Source of the DNA: Jejubacter sp036620675
Lineage (GTDB): Bacteria > Pseudomonadota > Gammaproteobacteria > Enterobacterales > Enterobacteriaceae
Assembly (NCBI GenBank): GCA_036620675.1
Contig: JAZHEE010000036.1
Direction: 5' to 3' (one strand)
DNA: 41,914 nucleotides
Shown: one piece after another, positions 16,366 to 26,703 of the stretch
How the letters are laid out: the number at the start of each line of letters is the position of its first letter
Position numbering within the stretch: the stretch's first letter is position 1
The notes under the pieces: generated by a model
Told to the model about the DNA's origin: nothing
Seen by the model: the letters and a program-made list of their open reading frames with translations, nothing else
Databases searched by the model: none
Translations under genes and position numbers: made by a program

Positions 16366-17190
16366 ATGGCAATTGTTAAGTGTAAACCGACATCTCCGGG
16401 TCGTCGCCACGTCGTTAAAGTGGTGAACCCTGAGCTGCACAAGGGCAAACCTTTTGCTCCGTTGCTGGAGAAAAACAGCAAGTCCGGTGGCCGTAACAAC
16501 AATGGCCGTATCACCACGCGTCACATTGGTGGTGGTCATAAGCAGGCTTACCGTATTGTTGACTTTAAGCGCAACAAAGACGGTATCCCGGCAGTTGTTG
16601 AGCGTCTTGAGTACGATCCGAACCGTTCCGCGAATATCGCGCTGGTTCTGTACAAAGACGGCGAGCGCCGTTATATCCTGGCCCCGAAAGGCCTGAAAGC
16701 TGGCGACCAGATTCAGTCTGGCGTTGATGCTGCTATCAAAACCGGCAACACTCTGCCGATGCGTAACATCCCGGTGGGTTCTACCGTTCATAACGTAGAA
16801 ATGAAGCCGGGTAAAGGCGGCCAGCTGGCTCGCTCTGCAGGCGCATATGTGCAGATCGTTGCTCGCGACGGCGCTTACGTTACCCTGCGTCTGCGCTCTG
16901 GCGAAATGCGCAAGGTTGAAGCTGAATGCCGCGCTACACTGGGCGAAGTCGGTAACGCAGAACATATGCTGCGCGTACTGGGTAAAGCTGGTGCCAGCCG
17001 CTGGCGTGGTGTTCGTCCGACCGTTCGCGGTACTGCGATGAACCCGGTAGATCACCCGCACGGTGGTGGTGAAGGTCGTAACTTTGGTAAGCACCCGGTA
17101 TCCCCGTGGGGCGTTCAGACCAAAGGTAAGAAGACCCGTAGCAACAAGCGTACTGATAAGTTCATCGTACGTCGCCGTAGCAAAAAATAA
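16366..17190 (+). CDS. rplB: 50S ribosomal protein L2
   Basis: 274 residues, one C-terminal lysine longer than E. coli (RRRSKK). Essential for subunit joining and peptidyl transferase activity. The conserved loop with the functionally important histidine, NPVDHPHGGGEGR, is intact. Confidence 0.99.
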   Translation: MAIVKCKPTSPGRRHVVKVVNPELHKGKPFAPLLEKNSKSGGRNNNGRITTRHIGGGHKQAYRIVDFKRNKDGIPAVVERLEYDPNRSANIALVLYKDGERRYILAPKGLKAGDQIQSGVDAAIKTGNTLPMRNIPVGSTVHNVEMKPGKGGQLARSAGAYVQIVARDGAYVTLRLRSGEMRKVEAECRATLGEVGNAEHMLRVLGKAGASRWRGVRPTVRGTAMNPVDHPHGGGEGRNFGKHPVSPWGVQTKGKKTRSNKRTDKFIVRRRSKK

Positions 17191-17206
17191 TTTTAGAGGA
17201 TAAGCC

Positions 17207-17485
17207 ATGCCACGTTCTCTCAAGAAAGGTCCTTTTATTGACCTGCACTTGCTGAAGAAGGTAGAGAAAGCGGTGGAAAGCGGTGACAAGAAGCCCCTGC
17301 GCACCTGGTCCCGTCGTTCAACGATCTTTCCTAACATGATCGGTTTGACCATCGCTGTCCATAATGGTCGTCAGCACGTTCCGGTATTCGTAACCGATGA
17401 AATGGTCGGTCACAAGCTGGGTGAATTCGCGCCGACCCGTACTTATCGCGGCCACGCGGCTGATAAGAAAGCCAAGAAACGTTAA
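17207..17485 (+). CDS. rpsS: 30S ribosomal protein S19
   Basis: 92 residues; 30S head protein that forms a complex with S13. [22 protein letters not shown] and the [13 protein letters not shown] tail are typical. Confidence 0.99.
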
Positions 17486-17499
17486 GAGAGGAGGAAGAG

Positions 17500-17832
17500 A
17501 TGGAAACTATCGCTAAACATCGCCATGCTCGTTCTTCTGCTCAGAAGGTTCGCCTGGTGGCTGACCTGATCCGCGGTAAGAAAGTGTCGCAGGCTCTTGA
17601 AGTTCTGACCTACACCAATAAGAAAGCGGCTGTACTGGTCAAGAAAGTTCTGGAATCTGCCATTGCTAACGCTGAACACAACGATGGCGCTGATATCGAC
17701 GATCTGAAAGTCACGAAAATCTTCGTCGACGAAGGTCCGACCATGAAACGCATTATGCCGCGTGCCAAAGGTCGTGCAGATCGCATCCTGAAGCGCACCA
17801 GCCACATTACTGTGGTTGTGTCCGATCGCTGA
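17500..17832 (+). CDS. rplV: 50S ribosomal protein L22
   Basis: 110 residues; lines the nascent-peptide tunnel. The extended hairpin that affects macrolide binding (MKRIMPRAKGRADRILKR, about 82-99) is complete, with no deletion. Strong SD (GAGGAGG) upstream. Confidence 0.99.
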   Translation: METIAKHRHARSSAQKVRLVADLIRGKKVSQALEVLTYTNKKAAVLVKKVLESAIANAEHNDGADIDDLKVTKIFVDEGPTMKRIMPRAKGRADRILKRTSHITVVVSDR

Positions 17833-17849
17833 GACTCTGGAGACTAGCA

Positions 17850-18551
17850 ATGGGTCAGAAAGTACATCCTAATGGTATTCGCCTGGGTATTGTAAAACCC
17901 TGGAACTCTACCTGGTTCGCGAACACCAAAGAATTCGCTGACAACCTGGACAGCGATTTTAAAGTGCGCCAGTACCTGACTAAGGAACTGGCTAAAGCGT
18001 CCGTATCCCGCATCGTTATCGAGCGTCCGGCTAAGAGCATTCGTGTGACCATTCACACTGCTCGTCCGGGTATCGTTATCGGTAAGAAAGGTGAAGACGT
18101 AGAAAAACTGCGCAAGGCCGTAGCCGATCTGGCTGGCGTACCTGCTCAGATCAATATCGCCGAAGTTCGTAAGCCTGAACTGGACGCAAAACTGGTTGCT
18201 GACAGCATTACTTCTCAGCTGGAGCGTCGTGTGATGTTCCGTCGTGCGATGAAGCGTGCTGTTCAGAATGCTATGCGTCTGGGCGCTAAAGGTATCAAAG
18301 TTGAAGTTAGCGGCCGTCTGGGCGGCGCGGAGATCGCACGTACCGAATGGTATCGTGAAGGTCGTGTTCCGCTGCACACCCTGCGTGCTGATATTGACTA
18401 CAACACTTCCGAAGCGCACACCACTTACGGTGTAATCGGCGTTAAGGTGTGGATCTTCAAAGGTGAGATCCTTGGTGGTATGGCTGCTGTTGAACAGGCG
18501 GAAAAACCGGCTGCTCAACCCAAAAAGCAGCAGCGTAAAGGCCGTAAATAA
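17850..18551 (+). CDS. rpsC: 30S ribosomal protein S3
   Basis: 233 residues. KH-domain protein at the mRNA entry channel, involved with S4 and S5 in mRNA unwinding. The KH motif VIGKKGEDVEKLR is present. The C-terminus is the basic KKQQRKGRK tail as in E. coli. Confidence 0.99.
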   Translation: MGQKVHPNGIRLGIVKPWNSTWFANTKEFADNLDSDFKVRQYLTKELAKASVSRIVIERPAKSIRVTIHTARPGIVIGKKGEDVEKLRKAVADLAGVPAQINIAEVRKPELDAKLVADSITSQLERRVMFRRAMKRAVQNAMRLGAKGIKVEVSGRLGGAEIARTEWYREGRVPLHTLRADIDYNTSEAHTTYGVIGVKVWIFKGEILGGMAAVEQAEKPAAQPKKQQRKGRK

Positions 18552-18563
18552 GGAGCGTCGCTG

Positions 18564-18974
18564 ATGTTACAACCAAAGCGTACAAAATTCCGTAAAGTGC
18601 ACAAAGGCCGCAACCGTGGTCTGGCTGCCGGTACGGATGTTAGCTTCGGCACTTTCGGTCTCAAAGCTGTTGGCCGTGGTCGTCTGACTGCCCGTCAGAT
18701 CGAAGCAGCACGTCGTGCAATGACCCGTGCAGTTAAGCGTCAGGGTAAGATCTGGATCCGTGTATTCCCGGACAAACCGATCACCGAAAAGCCGCTGGAA
18801 GTGCGTATGGGTAAAGGTAAAGGTAACGTGGAATATTGGGTTGCCTTGATTCAGCCGGGCAAAGTCCTGTACGAGATGGACGGTGTATCGGAAGAGCTGG
18901 CCCGTGAAGCATTCAAGCTGGCAGCAGCGAAACTGCCCATCAAAACCACCTTTGTAACTAAGACGGTGATGTAA
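18564..18974 (+). CDS. rplP: 50S ribosomal protein L16
   Basis: 136 residues, near the A-site tRNA elbow. R81, hydroxylated by RoxA in E. coli, is present (EVRMGKGKG). The stop overlaps the rpmC start (TAATG). Confidence 0.99.
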
Positions 18975-19165
18975 TGAAAGCAAAAGAGCTGCGTGAAAAG
19001 AGCGTTGAAGAGCTGAACACCGAGCTGCTTAACCTGCTGCGCGAGCAGTTCAACCTGCGCATGCAGGCGGCAAGTGGCCAGCTGCAACAGACTCACCTGT
19101 TGAAGCAAGTGCGTCGTGATGTCGCACGCGTTAAGACTTTACTGACTGAGAAGGCGGGTGCGTAA
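18974..19165 (+). CDS. rpmC: 50S ribosomal protein L29
   Basis: 63-residue two-helix protein at the tunnel exit next to L23. Both ends overlap neighbours by one base (TAATG), coupling rplP, rpmC and rpsQ. Confidence 0.99.
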
Positions 19166-19419
19166 TGACCGATAAAATCCGTACTCTGCAGGGTCGTGTT
19201 GTTAGCAACAAAATGCAGAAGTCTGCCGTTGTTGCTATCGAGCGTTTCGTGAAACACCCGATCTACGGTAAATTCATCAAACGTACGACTAAACTGCACG
19301 TACACGACGAGAACAACGAATGCGGTATCGGTGACGTGGTAGAAATCCACGAATGCCGTCCGATTTCCAAGACCAAGTCCTGGACTCTCGTTCGCGTTGT
19401 AGAGAAAGCGGTTCTGTAA
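19165..19419 (+). CDS. rpsQ: 30S ribosomal protein S17
   Basis: 84 residues; early 16S 5'-domain binding protein with an OB fold. It starts on the rpmC stop codon. Last gene of the S10 operon, followed by a strong terminator. Confidence 0.99.
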   Translation: MTDKIRTLQGRVVSNKMQKSAVVAIERFVKHPIYGKFIKRTTKLHVHDENNECGIGDVVEIHECRPISKTKSWTLVRVVEKAVL

Positions 19420-19438
19420 TACAGTACCTCTTTCATAC

Positions 19439-19474
19439 AAATAAACGGCCCAGCGATGGGCCGTTTATTTTTTC
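19439..19474 (+). terminator. Intrinsic terminator of the S10 operon
   Basis: AAATAAACGGCCCA pairs with TGGGCCGTTTATTT around a GCGA loop, and the 3' arm runs into a T-tract. The long A/T-flanked stem lies 20 bp past the rpsQ stop. Confidence 0.93.
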
Positions 19475-19497
19475 TACCCATATCAGGCGGGTGGTGT

Positions 19498-19503
19498 TAT
19501 AAT
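19498..19503 (+). promoter_or_regulatory. -10 element of the spc operon promoter
   Basis: Consensus TATAAT followed by GCCGCGCCC, 85 bp ahead of rplN and directly after the S10 terminator. The -35 is weak, as in E. coli, so only the -10 is marked. Confidence 0.85.
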
Positions 19504-19588
19504 GCCGCGCCCTTGATTATGGGGCTTTCCAACGACCTGTTTAATTAGGTCCCGAAGTAGTAGTAGTTGACATTAGCGGAGCACTGAA

Positions 19589-19960
19589 ATGATCCAAGAA
19601 CAGACTATGCTGAACGTCGCCGACAACTCCGGCGCGCGTCGCGTAATGTGTATCAAGGTTCTGGGTGGCTCGCACCGTCGCTACGCAGGCGTCGGCGACA
19701 TCATCAAAATCACCATCAAGGAAGCAATTCCTCGTGGCAAGGTGAAGAAAGGTGATGTGCTGAAGGCGGTAGTGGTGCGCACCAGGAAGGGTGTTCGTCG
19801 CCCTGACGGTTCTGTCGTTCGCTTCGATGGCAATGCTTGTGTTCTTCTGAACAACAACAGCGAGCAGCCGATCGGTACGCGTATTTTTGGGCCGGTTACT
19901 CGTGAACTTCGTTCTGAGAAGTTTATGAAAATCATCTCTCTGGCACCAGAAGTACTCTAA
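19589..19960 (+). CDS. rplN: 50S ribosomal protein L14
   Basis: 123 residues; located at the intersubunit face, contacting L19 and 16S, and the docking site of RsfS. MIQEQTMLNVADNSGARRVM is canonical. First gene of the spc operon. Confidence 0.99.
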   Translation: MIQEQTMLNVADNSGARRVMCIKVLGGSHRRYAGVGDIIKITIKEAIPRGKVKKGDVLKAVVVRTRKGVRRPDGSVVRFDGNACVLLNNNSEQPIGTRIFGPVTRELRSEKFMKIISLAPEVL

Positions 19961-19969
19961 GGAGCGAAC

Positions 19970-20284
19970 ATGGCAGCGAAAATCCGTCGTGATGACGAAA
20001 TTATCGTGCTGACCGGTAAAGATAAAGGTAAGCGCGGTAAAGTAAAAAATGTCCTGACTTCTGGTAAGGTCATCGTTGAAGGTATCAACCTGGTTAAGAA
20101 ACACCAGAAGCCGGTTCCGGCTCTGAACCAGCCGGGTGGCATCGTTGAAAAAGAAGCTGCGATCCAGCTGTCCAACGTTGCGATCTTCAATGCGGCAACC
20201 GGTAAAGCGGACCGTGTAGGCTTTAGATTCGAAGACGGCAAAAAAGTCCGTTTCTTTAAATCTAATGGCGAAACTATCAAGTAA
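19970..20284 (+). CDS. rplX: 50S ribosomal protein L24
   Basis: 104 residues; an assembly initiator of the 50S subunit with a KOW motif (EIIVLTGKDKGKRGKV, about 11-26). Start after AAGGAGCG, 9 bp from rplN. Confidence 0.99.
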   Translation: MAAKIRRDDEIIVLTGKDKGKRGKVKNVLTSGKVIVEGINLVKKHQKPVPALNQPGGIVEKEAAIQLSNVAIFNAATGKADRVGFRFEDGKKVRFFKSNGETIK

Positions 20285-20290
20285 TTTGGA

Positions 20291-20322
20291 GTAGTACGAT
20301 GGCGAAACTGCATGATTACTAC
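20291..20322 (+). promoter_or_regulatory. S8 repressor site at the rplE start
   Basis: GTAGTA (20291-20296) pairs with TACTAC (20317-20322) across the rplE initiation region, enclosing the ATG. This corresponds to the known E. coli mRNA hairpin that mimics the 16S S8 site and mediates translational feedback on the spc operon. Confidence 0.75.
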
Positions 20323-20838
20323 AAAGACGAAGTAGTTAAAAAACTCATGACCGAGTTTAACTACAATTCTGTCATGCAAGTCCCTCGGGTCGAGAAGATT
20401 ACCCTGAACATGGGTGTTGGTGAAGCGATCGCTGACAAGAAACTGCTGGACAACGCAGCAGCGGATCTGGCGGCAATCTCCGGTCAAAAACCGCTGGTCA
20501 CCAAAGCACGCAAATCTGTTGCAGGCTTCAAAATCCGTCAGGGCTATCCGATCGGCTGTAAAGTAACTCTGCGTGGCGAACGCATGTGGGAGTTCCTTGA
20601 GCGCCTGATCACCATTGCTGTACCGCGTATCCGTGACTTCCGTGGCCTGTCCGCAAAGTCTTTCGACGGTCGTGGCAACTACAGCATGGGTGTCCGTGAG
20701 CAGATCATCTTCCCGGAAATCGACTATGACAAAGTCGATCGCGTACGTGGTCTGGATATCACCATTACCACCACTGCGAAATCCGATGATGAAGGCCGCG
20801 CTCTGCTGGCAGCCTTTGACTTCCCGTTCCGCAAGTAA
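20299..20838 (+). CDS. rplE: 50S ribosomal protein L5
   Basis: 179 residues; binds 5S rRNA with L18 in the central protuberance and contacts P-site tRNA. Its start lies inside the S8-binding hairpin, which makes it the feedback target for the downstream spc genes. Confidence 0.99.
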   Translation: MAKLHDYYKDEVVKKLMTEFNYNSVMQVPRVEKITLNMGVGEAIADKKLLDNAAADLAAISGQKPLVTKARKSVAGFKIRQGYPIGCKVTLRGERMWEFLERLITIAVPRIRDFRGLSAKSFDGRGNYSMGVREQIIFPEIDYDKVDRVRGLDITITTTAKSDDEGRALLAAFDFPFRK

Positions 20839-20853
20839 ACCAGGGTTACGTTC

Positions 20854-21159
20854 ATGGCTAAGCAATCAATGAAAGCTCGCGAAGTTAAGCGCGCCGCACT
20901 GGCCGATAAGTACTTCGCTAAACGCGCTGAACTGAAAGCAATCATTTCAGACGTGAACGCTTCCGACGAAGATCGTTGGAATGCCGTTCTTAAGCTGCAG
21001 ACTCTGCCGCGTGATTCCAGCCCGTCCCGTCAGCGTAATCGCTGCCGTCAAACAGGTCGTCCGCACGCATTCCTGCGGAAGTTCGGGTTGAGCCGTATTA
21101 AGGTCCGTGAAGCCGCTATGCGCGGTGAAATTCCGGGTCTGAAAAAGGCTAGCTGGTAA
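20854..21159 (+). CDS. rpsN: 30S ribosomal protein S14
   Basis: 101 residues. This is the long, zinc-free form: it lacks the paired CxxC motifs and has RQRNRCRQTGRPHAFLRKFG. Late-assembling head protein. Confidence 0.99.
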   Translation: MAKQSMKAREVKRAALADKYFAKRAELKAIISDVNASDEDRWNAVLKLQTLPRDSSPSRQRNRCRQTGRPHAFLRKFGLSRIKVREAAMRGEIPGLKKASW

Positions 21160-21192
21160 TTGTCACCAATTGAATCACGGGAGTAAAGACAG

Positions 21193-21585
21193 ATGAGCAT
21201 GCAAGATCCGATCGCGGATATGCTGACCCGTATCCGTAACGGTCAGGCCGCGAACAAAGTTGCGGTCACCATGCCTTCCTCCAGGCTGAAAGTGGCAATT
21301 GCCAAAGTGCTGAAGGAAGAAGGTTATATCGAAGATTTTAAAACTGAAGGCGACACTAAGCCTGAACTGGAAGTGACTCTTAAGTATTTCCAGGGCAAGG
21401 CTGTGGTAGAGAGCATTCAGCGTGTCAGCCGCCCGGGCCTGCGCATCTATAAGAAAAAAGATGAGCTGCCGAAAGTTATGGCCGGTCTGGGTATTGCTGT
21501 CGTTTCTACCTCAAAAGGTGTTATGACCGATCGTGCAGCGCGCCAGGCTGGTCTTGGTGGCGAAATTATCTGCTACGTAGCCTAA
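21193..21585 (+). CDS. rpsH: 30S ribosomal protein S8
   Basis: 130 residues; primary 16S central-domain binder and the autogenous translational repressor of the spc operon. MSMQDPIADMLTRIRNGQ and the C-terminal GGEIICYVA are canonical. Confidence 0.99.
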   Translation: MSMQDPIADMLTRIRNGQAANKVAVTMPSSRLKVAIAKVLKEEGYIEDFKTEGDTKPELEVTLKYFQGKAVVESIQRVSRPGLRIYKKKDELPKVMAGLGIAVVSTSKGVMTDRAARQAGLGGEIICYVA

Positions 21586-21597
21586 TCGGAGGAAAAA

Positions 21598-22131
21598 ATG
21601 TCTCGTGTTGCTAAAGCACCGGTCGTTATTCCTGCCGGCGTTGACGTTAAAATCAACGGTCAGGTTATTACGATCAAAGGTAAAAACGGCGAGCTGACTC
21701 GTACTATCAACGATGCTGTTGAAGTGAAAAATGCCGACAATACGCTGACCTTCGGTCCGCGTGACGGCTTCGCTGACGGCTGGGCGCAGGCGGGTACCGC
21801 TCGTGCACTGCTGAACTCAATGGTTATCGGTGTTACCGAAGGCTTCACCCGGAAGCTGCAGCTGGTTGGTGTAGGTTATCGTGCAGCGGTTAAAGGCAAT
21901 GTGCTGAACCTGTCTCTGGGTTACTCACATCCGATTGACCACGAGCTGCCGGCAGGCGTTACTGCTGAATGTCCGACTCAGACTGAAATCGTGCTGAAAG
22001 GCGCTGATAAGCAGGTGATCGGCCAGGTTGCTGCTGACGTGCGTGCCTACCGTCGTCCTGAGCCTTATAAAGGCAAGGGTGTTCGTTACGCCGACGAAGT
22101 CGTGCGTACCAAAGAGGCTAAGAAGAAGTAA
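21598..22131 (+). CDS. rplF: 50S ribosomal protein L6
   Basis: 177 residues; two-domain protein near the factor-binding (sarcin-ricin) site. The conserved RRPEPYKGKGVRY motif near the C-terminus is intact. SD CGGAGG lies upstream. Confidence 0.99.
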   Translation: MSRVAKAPVVIPAGVDVKINGQVITIKGKNGELTRTINDAVEVKNADNTLTFGPRDGFADGWAQAGTARALLNSMVIGVTEGFTRKLQLVGVGYRAAVKGNVLNLSLGYSHPIDHELPAGVTAECPTQTEIVLKGADKQVIGQVAADVRAYRRPEPYKGKGVRYADEVVRTKEAKKK

Positions 22132-22140
22132 GGTAACACT

Positions 22141-22494
22141 ATGGATAAGAAATCTGCTCGTATCCGTCGTGCGACCCGCGCACGTCGCAAGCTCAAAGAG
22201 CTGGGAGCGACTCGCCTGGTGGTACATCGTACCCCGCGTCATATTTACGCCCAGGTAATCGCATCGAACGGTTCTGAAGTTCTGGTAGCCGCTTCTACTG
22301 TAGAAAAAGCTATCTCTGAGCAACTGAAGTACACCGGGAACAAAGACGCTGCCGCCGCTGTCGGTAAAGCTGTCGCTGAGCGCGCTCTGGAAAAAGGCAT
22401 CAAAGATGTTTCTTTTGACCGCTCTGGTTTCCAATATCATGGTCGTGTCCAGGCACTGGCAGATGCTGCCCGTGAAGCTGGCCTTCAGTTCTAA
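22141..22494 (+). CDS. rplR: 50S ribosomal protein L18
   Basis: 117 residues; 5S rRNA-binding protein with an Arg-rich N-terminus (KKSARIRRATRARRKLKELG). Full length, ending GLQF. Confidence 0.99.
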   Translation: MDKKSARIRRATRARRKLKELGATRLVVHRTPRHIYAQVIASNGSEVLVAASTVEKAISEQLKYTGNKDAAAAVGKAVAERALEKGIKDVSFDRSGFQYHGRVQALADAAREAGLQF

Positions 22495-22508
22495 GGTAGA
22501 GGTGTAAG

Positions 22509-23009
22509 ATGGCTCACATCGAAAAACAAGCTGGCGAACTGCAGGAAAAGCTGATCGCGGTAAACCGCGTATCCAAGACTGTTAAAGGTGGCCGTATTTT
22601 CTCCTTCACCGCTCTGACTGTAGTGGGTGACGGTAACGGTCGCGTAGGTTTTGGTTACGGTAAAGCCCGTGAAGTTCCGGCAGCGATCCAGAAAGCGATG
22701 GAAAAAGCCCGTCGCAACATGATTAACGTCGCGCTGAACAACGCTACCCTGCAGCACCCGGTTAAAGGTGTTCACACGGGTTCTCGCGTGTTCATGCAGC
22801 CGGCTTCCGAAGGTACCGGTATCATCGCCGGTGGTGCAATGCGCGCCGTCCTGGAAGTCGCCGGGGTCCATAACGTTCTGGCCAAGGCCTATGGTTCCAC
22901 CAACCCGATCAACGTGGTTCGTGCAACTATCGACGGTCTGGCGAACATGAAATCTCCGGAAATGGTCGCTGCCAAGCGTGGTAAATCCGTTGAAGAAATT
23001 CTGGGGTAA
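22509..23009 (+). CDS. rpsE: 30S ribosomal protein S5
   Basis: 166 residues; located at the mRNA entry site. The spectinomycin-related loop (NRVSKTVKGGRIFSF, about 19-33) is wild type. One residue shorter than E. coli at the C-terminus. Confidence 0.99.
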   Translation: MAHIEKQAGELQEKLIAVNRVSKTVKGGRIFSFTALTVVGDGNGRVGFGYGKAREVPAAIQKAMEKARRNMINVALNNATLQHPVKGVHTGSRVFMQPASEGTGIIAGGAMRAVLEVAGVHNVLAKAYGSTNPINVVRATIDGLANMKSPEMVAAKRGKSVEEILG

Positions 23010-23015
23010 TTGACC

Positions 23016-23195
23016 ATGGCAAAGACTATTAAAATCACTCAAACCCGTAGCGCTATCGGTCGTTTGCCGAAGCATAAGGCAACGCTGCTTGGCCTGGGTC
23101 TGCGTCGTATTGGTCACACCGTAGAGCGCGAGGATACTCCTGCTATTCGCGGTATGGTCAACGCGGTTTCCTTCATGGTTAAAGTTGAGGAGTAA
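23016..23195 (+). CDS. rpmD: 50S ribosomal protein L30
   Basis: 59 residues from the ATG at 23016 (MAKTIKITQTRSAIGRLPKH). The frame opens slightly earlier, but this start gives the family length. Short single-domain 23S-binding protein. Confidence 0.98.
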   Translation: MAKTIKITQTRSAIGRLPKHKATLLGLGLRRIGHTVEREDTPAIRGMVNAVSFMVKVEE

Positions 23196-23198
23196 GAG

Positions 23199-23633
23199 AT
23201 GCGTTTAAATACTCTGTCTCCGGCCGAGGGCTCCAAGCGCGAAGGTAAGCGTCTGGGCCGTGGTATCGGTTCAGGCCTCGGTAAAACCGGTGGTCGTGGT
23301 CACAAAGGTCAGAAGTCTCGTTCTGGCGGTGGCGTACGTCGCGGTTTCGAGGGTGGCCAGATGCCGCTGTACCGTCGTCTGCCGAAGTTCGGCTTCACCT
23401 CTCGCAAGGCTATGGTTACCGCAGAAGTTCGTCTGTCTGACCTGGCTAAAGTGGAAGGCGACGTAGTTGACCTGAACACGCTGAAAGCAGCTAACATTAT
23501 CGGTATCCAGATCGAGTTCGCGAAAGTGATCCTGGCGGGTTCGGTAACTCGTCCGGTAACCGTTCGCGGCCTGCGTGTCACCAAAGGTGCGCGTGCTGCT
23601 ATCGAAGCTGCTGGCGGTAAAATCGAGGAATAA
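23199..23633 (+). CDS. rplO: 50S ribosomal protein L15
   Basis: 144 residues; late assembly protein with a long Gly/Arg-rich N-terminal extension (GRGIGSGLGKTGGRGHKGQ) that threads into 23S rRNA. It sits 7 bp before secY. Confidence 0.99.
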   Translation: MRLNTLSPAEGSKREGKRLGRGIGSGLGKTGGRGHKGQKSRSGGGVRRGFEGGQMPLYRRLPKFGFTSRKAMVTAEVRLSDLAKVEGDVVDLNTLKAANIIGIQIEFAKVILAGSVTRPVTVRGLRVTKGARAAIEAAGGKIEE

Positions 23634-23640
23634 GTAGCAG

Positions 23641-25117
<1,477 letters not shown>

Positions 25118-25135
25118 TTATCTCGCATATTTTTC

Positions 25136-25164
25136 TTGCAAAGTTGGGTTGAGCTGGCTAGATT
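25136..25164 (+). promoter_or_regulatory. alpha operon promoter
   Basis: TTGCAA (25136-25141) and TAGATT (25159-25164) are separated by 17 bp, 100 bp before rpsM. The -10 sits in the loop of a GC stem (25153-25171). Confidence 0.75.
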
Positions 25165-25171
25165 AGCCAGC
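25153..25171 (+). terminator. Hairpin after rpmJ overlapping the alpha promoter
   Basis: GCTGGCT and AGCCAGC form a perfect seven-base-pair stem around AGATT, followed by CAATCTTTT. It looks like a weak terminator for the spc operon laid over the promoter of the next one; partial read-through into the alpha operon is likely. Confidence 0.5.
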
Positions 25172-25275
25172 CAATCTTTTGTATGTCTGTACGTTTCCAT
25201 TTGAGTATCCTGAAAACGGGCTTTTCAGCATGGGGCGTACAAATCTAATAGTAGGAGTGCATAGTGGCCCGTATA
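25172..25275 (+). promoter_or_regulatory. alpha operon leader, S4-binding pseudoknot region
   Basis: In E. coli S4 represses translation of rpsM, rpsK, rpsD and rplQ by trapping a pseudoknot in this leader. The GAAAACGGGCTTTTC hairpin and the region up to the GTG start are close to E. coli. The pseudoknot itself was not folded here. Confidence 0.7.
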
Positions 25276-25620
25276 GCAGGCATTAACATTCCTGATCACA
25301 AACATGCTGTAATCGCGTTAACCGCTATTTATGGCGTCGGCAAAACCCGCTCCAAGGCCATCTGTGCCGCTGCGGGCATCGCTGAAGATGTTAAGATCAG
25401 TGAGCTGTCTGAAGAACAGATCGACACGCTGCGTAACGAAGTAGGTAATTTCGTCGTAGAAGGTGATTTGCGCCGTGAAGTAACCCTGAGCATCAAGCGT
25501 CTGATGGACCTTGGTTGCTACCGTGGTTTGCGTCATCGTCGTGGTCTGCCGGTTCGCGGTCAGCGTACCAAGACCAACGCACGTACCCGTAAGGGTCCGC
25601 GTAAACCGATCAAGAAATAA
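25264..25620 (+). CDS. rpsM: 30S ribosomal protein S13
   Basis: 118 residues; head protein contacting P-site tRNA and the intersubunit bridge. It uses a GTG start (25264) behind TAGGAGTG, as in E. coli. First gene of the alpha operon and direct target of S4 repression. Confidence 0.99.
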   Translation: MARIAGINIPDHKHAVIALTAIYGVGKTRSKAICAAAGIAEDVKISELSEEQIDTLRNEVGNFVVEGDLRREVTLSIKRLMDLGCYRGLRHRRGLPVRGQRTKTNARTRKGPRKPIKK

Positions 25621-25636
25621 TCGGGGTGATTGAATA

Positions 25637-26026
25637 ATGGCAAAGGCACCTATTCGTGCACGTAAGCGTGTAAGAAAGCAAGTCTCTGACGGCGTGGCTC
25701 ATATCCATGCTTCTTTCAACAACACCATCGTTACCATTACCGATCGTCAGGGTAACGCTCTGGGTTGGGCAACTGCCGGTGGTTCCGGTTTCCGTGGTTC
25801 TCGTAAATCTACGCCGTTCGCCGCTCAGGTAGCAGCAGAGCGTTGCGCAGAAGCCGTGAAAGATTACGGTATCAAGAACCTGGAAGTTATGGTTAAGGGA
25901 CCGGGTCCGGGCCGCGAATCTACCATTCGTGCTCTGAACGCCGCTGGTTTCCGCATCACGAACATTACTGATGTGACTCCGATCCCTCACAACGGTTGTC
26001 GTCCGCCGAAAAAACGTCGCGTATAA
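25637..26026 (+). CDS. rpsK: 30S ribosomal protein S11
   Basis: 129 residues; platform protein near the E-site codon. The C-terminal NGCRPPKKRRV is canonical. Confidence 0.99.
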   Translation: MAKAPIRARKRVRKQVSDGVAHIHASFNNTIVTITDRQGNALGWATAGGSGFRGSRKSTPFAAQVAAERCAEAVKDYGIKNLEVMVKGPGPGRESTIRALNAAGFRITNITDVTPIPHNGCRPPKKRRV

Positions 26027-26057
26027 CGCCCGTTTTTAGGAATGTTGGAGAAAGAAA

Positions 26058-26678
26058 ATGGCAAGATATTTGGGTCCTAAGCTCAAGCTGAGCCGTCGCG
26101 AGGGCACAGACCTGTTCCTGAAGTCTGGCGTTCGCGCGATCGATACCAAGTGTAAAATTGAACAGGCTCCTGGCCAGCACGGTGCGCGTAAACCGCGTCT
26201 GTCTGACTATGGTGTACAGTTACGTGAGAAGCAGAAAGTTCGCCGTATGTATGGCGTTCTGGAGCGTCAGTTCCGTAACTATTACAAAGAAGCAGCGCGT
26301 CTGAAAGGCAACACTGGTGAAAACCTGCTGGCTCTGCTGGAAGGTCGCCTGGACAACGTTGTATACCGTATGGGTTTTGGCGCCACTCGTGCAGAAGCAC
26401 GTCAGCTGGTAAGCCACAAAGCTATTATGGTAAACGGTCGTGTTGTTAACATCGCTTCTTATCAGGTTAGACCGAGCGACGTTGTAAGCGTACGTGAGAA
26501 AGCTAAAAAGCAGTCTCGCGTCAAGGCCGCTCTGGAGCTGGCCGAGCAGCGTGAAAAGCCTACCTGGCTGGAAGTTGATGCTGGCAAGATGGAAGGCACG
26601 TTCAAGCGTAAGCCGGAGCGTTCTGATCTGTCTGCGGACATTAACGAACACCTGATCGTCGAGCTTTACTCCAAGTAA
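26058..26678 (+). CDS. rpsD: 30S ribosomal protein S4
   Basis: 206 residues; 16S 5'-domain assembly initiator, mRNA helicase component, and autogenous repressor of the alpha operon. The S4 RNA-binding domain (LDNVVYRMGFGATRAEARQL) is intact. No ram-type truncation is seen. Confidence 0.99.
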   Translation: MARYLGPKLKLSRREGTDLFLKSGVRAIDTKCKIEQAPGQHGARKPRLSDYGVQLREKQKVRRMYGVLERQFRNYYKEAARLKGNTGENLLALLEGRLDNVVYRMGFGATRAEARQLVSHKAIMVNGRVVNIASYQVRPSDVVSVREKAKKQSRVKAALELAEQREKPTWLEVDAGKMEGTFKRKPERSDLSADINEHLIVELYSK

Positions 26679-26703
26679 AGCTTAGTACCAAAGAGAGGAC
26701 ACA

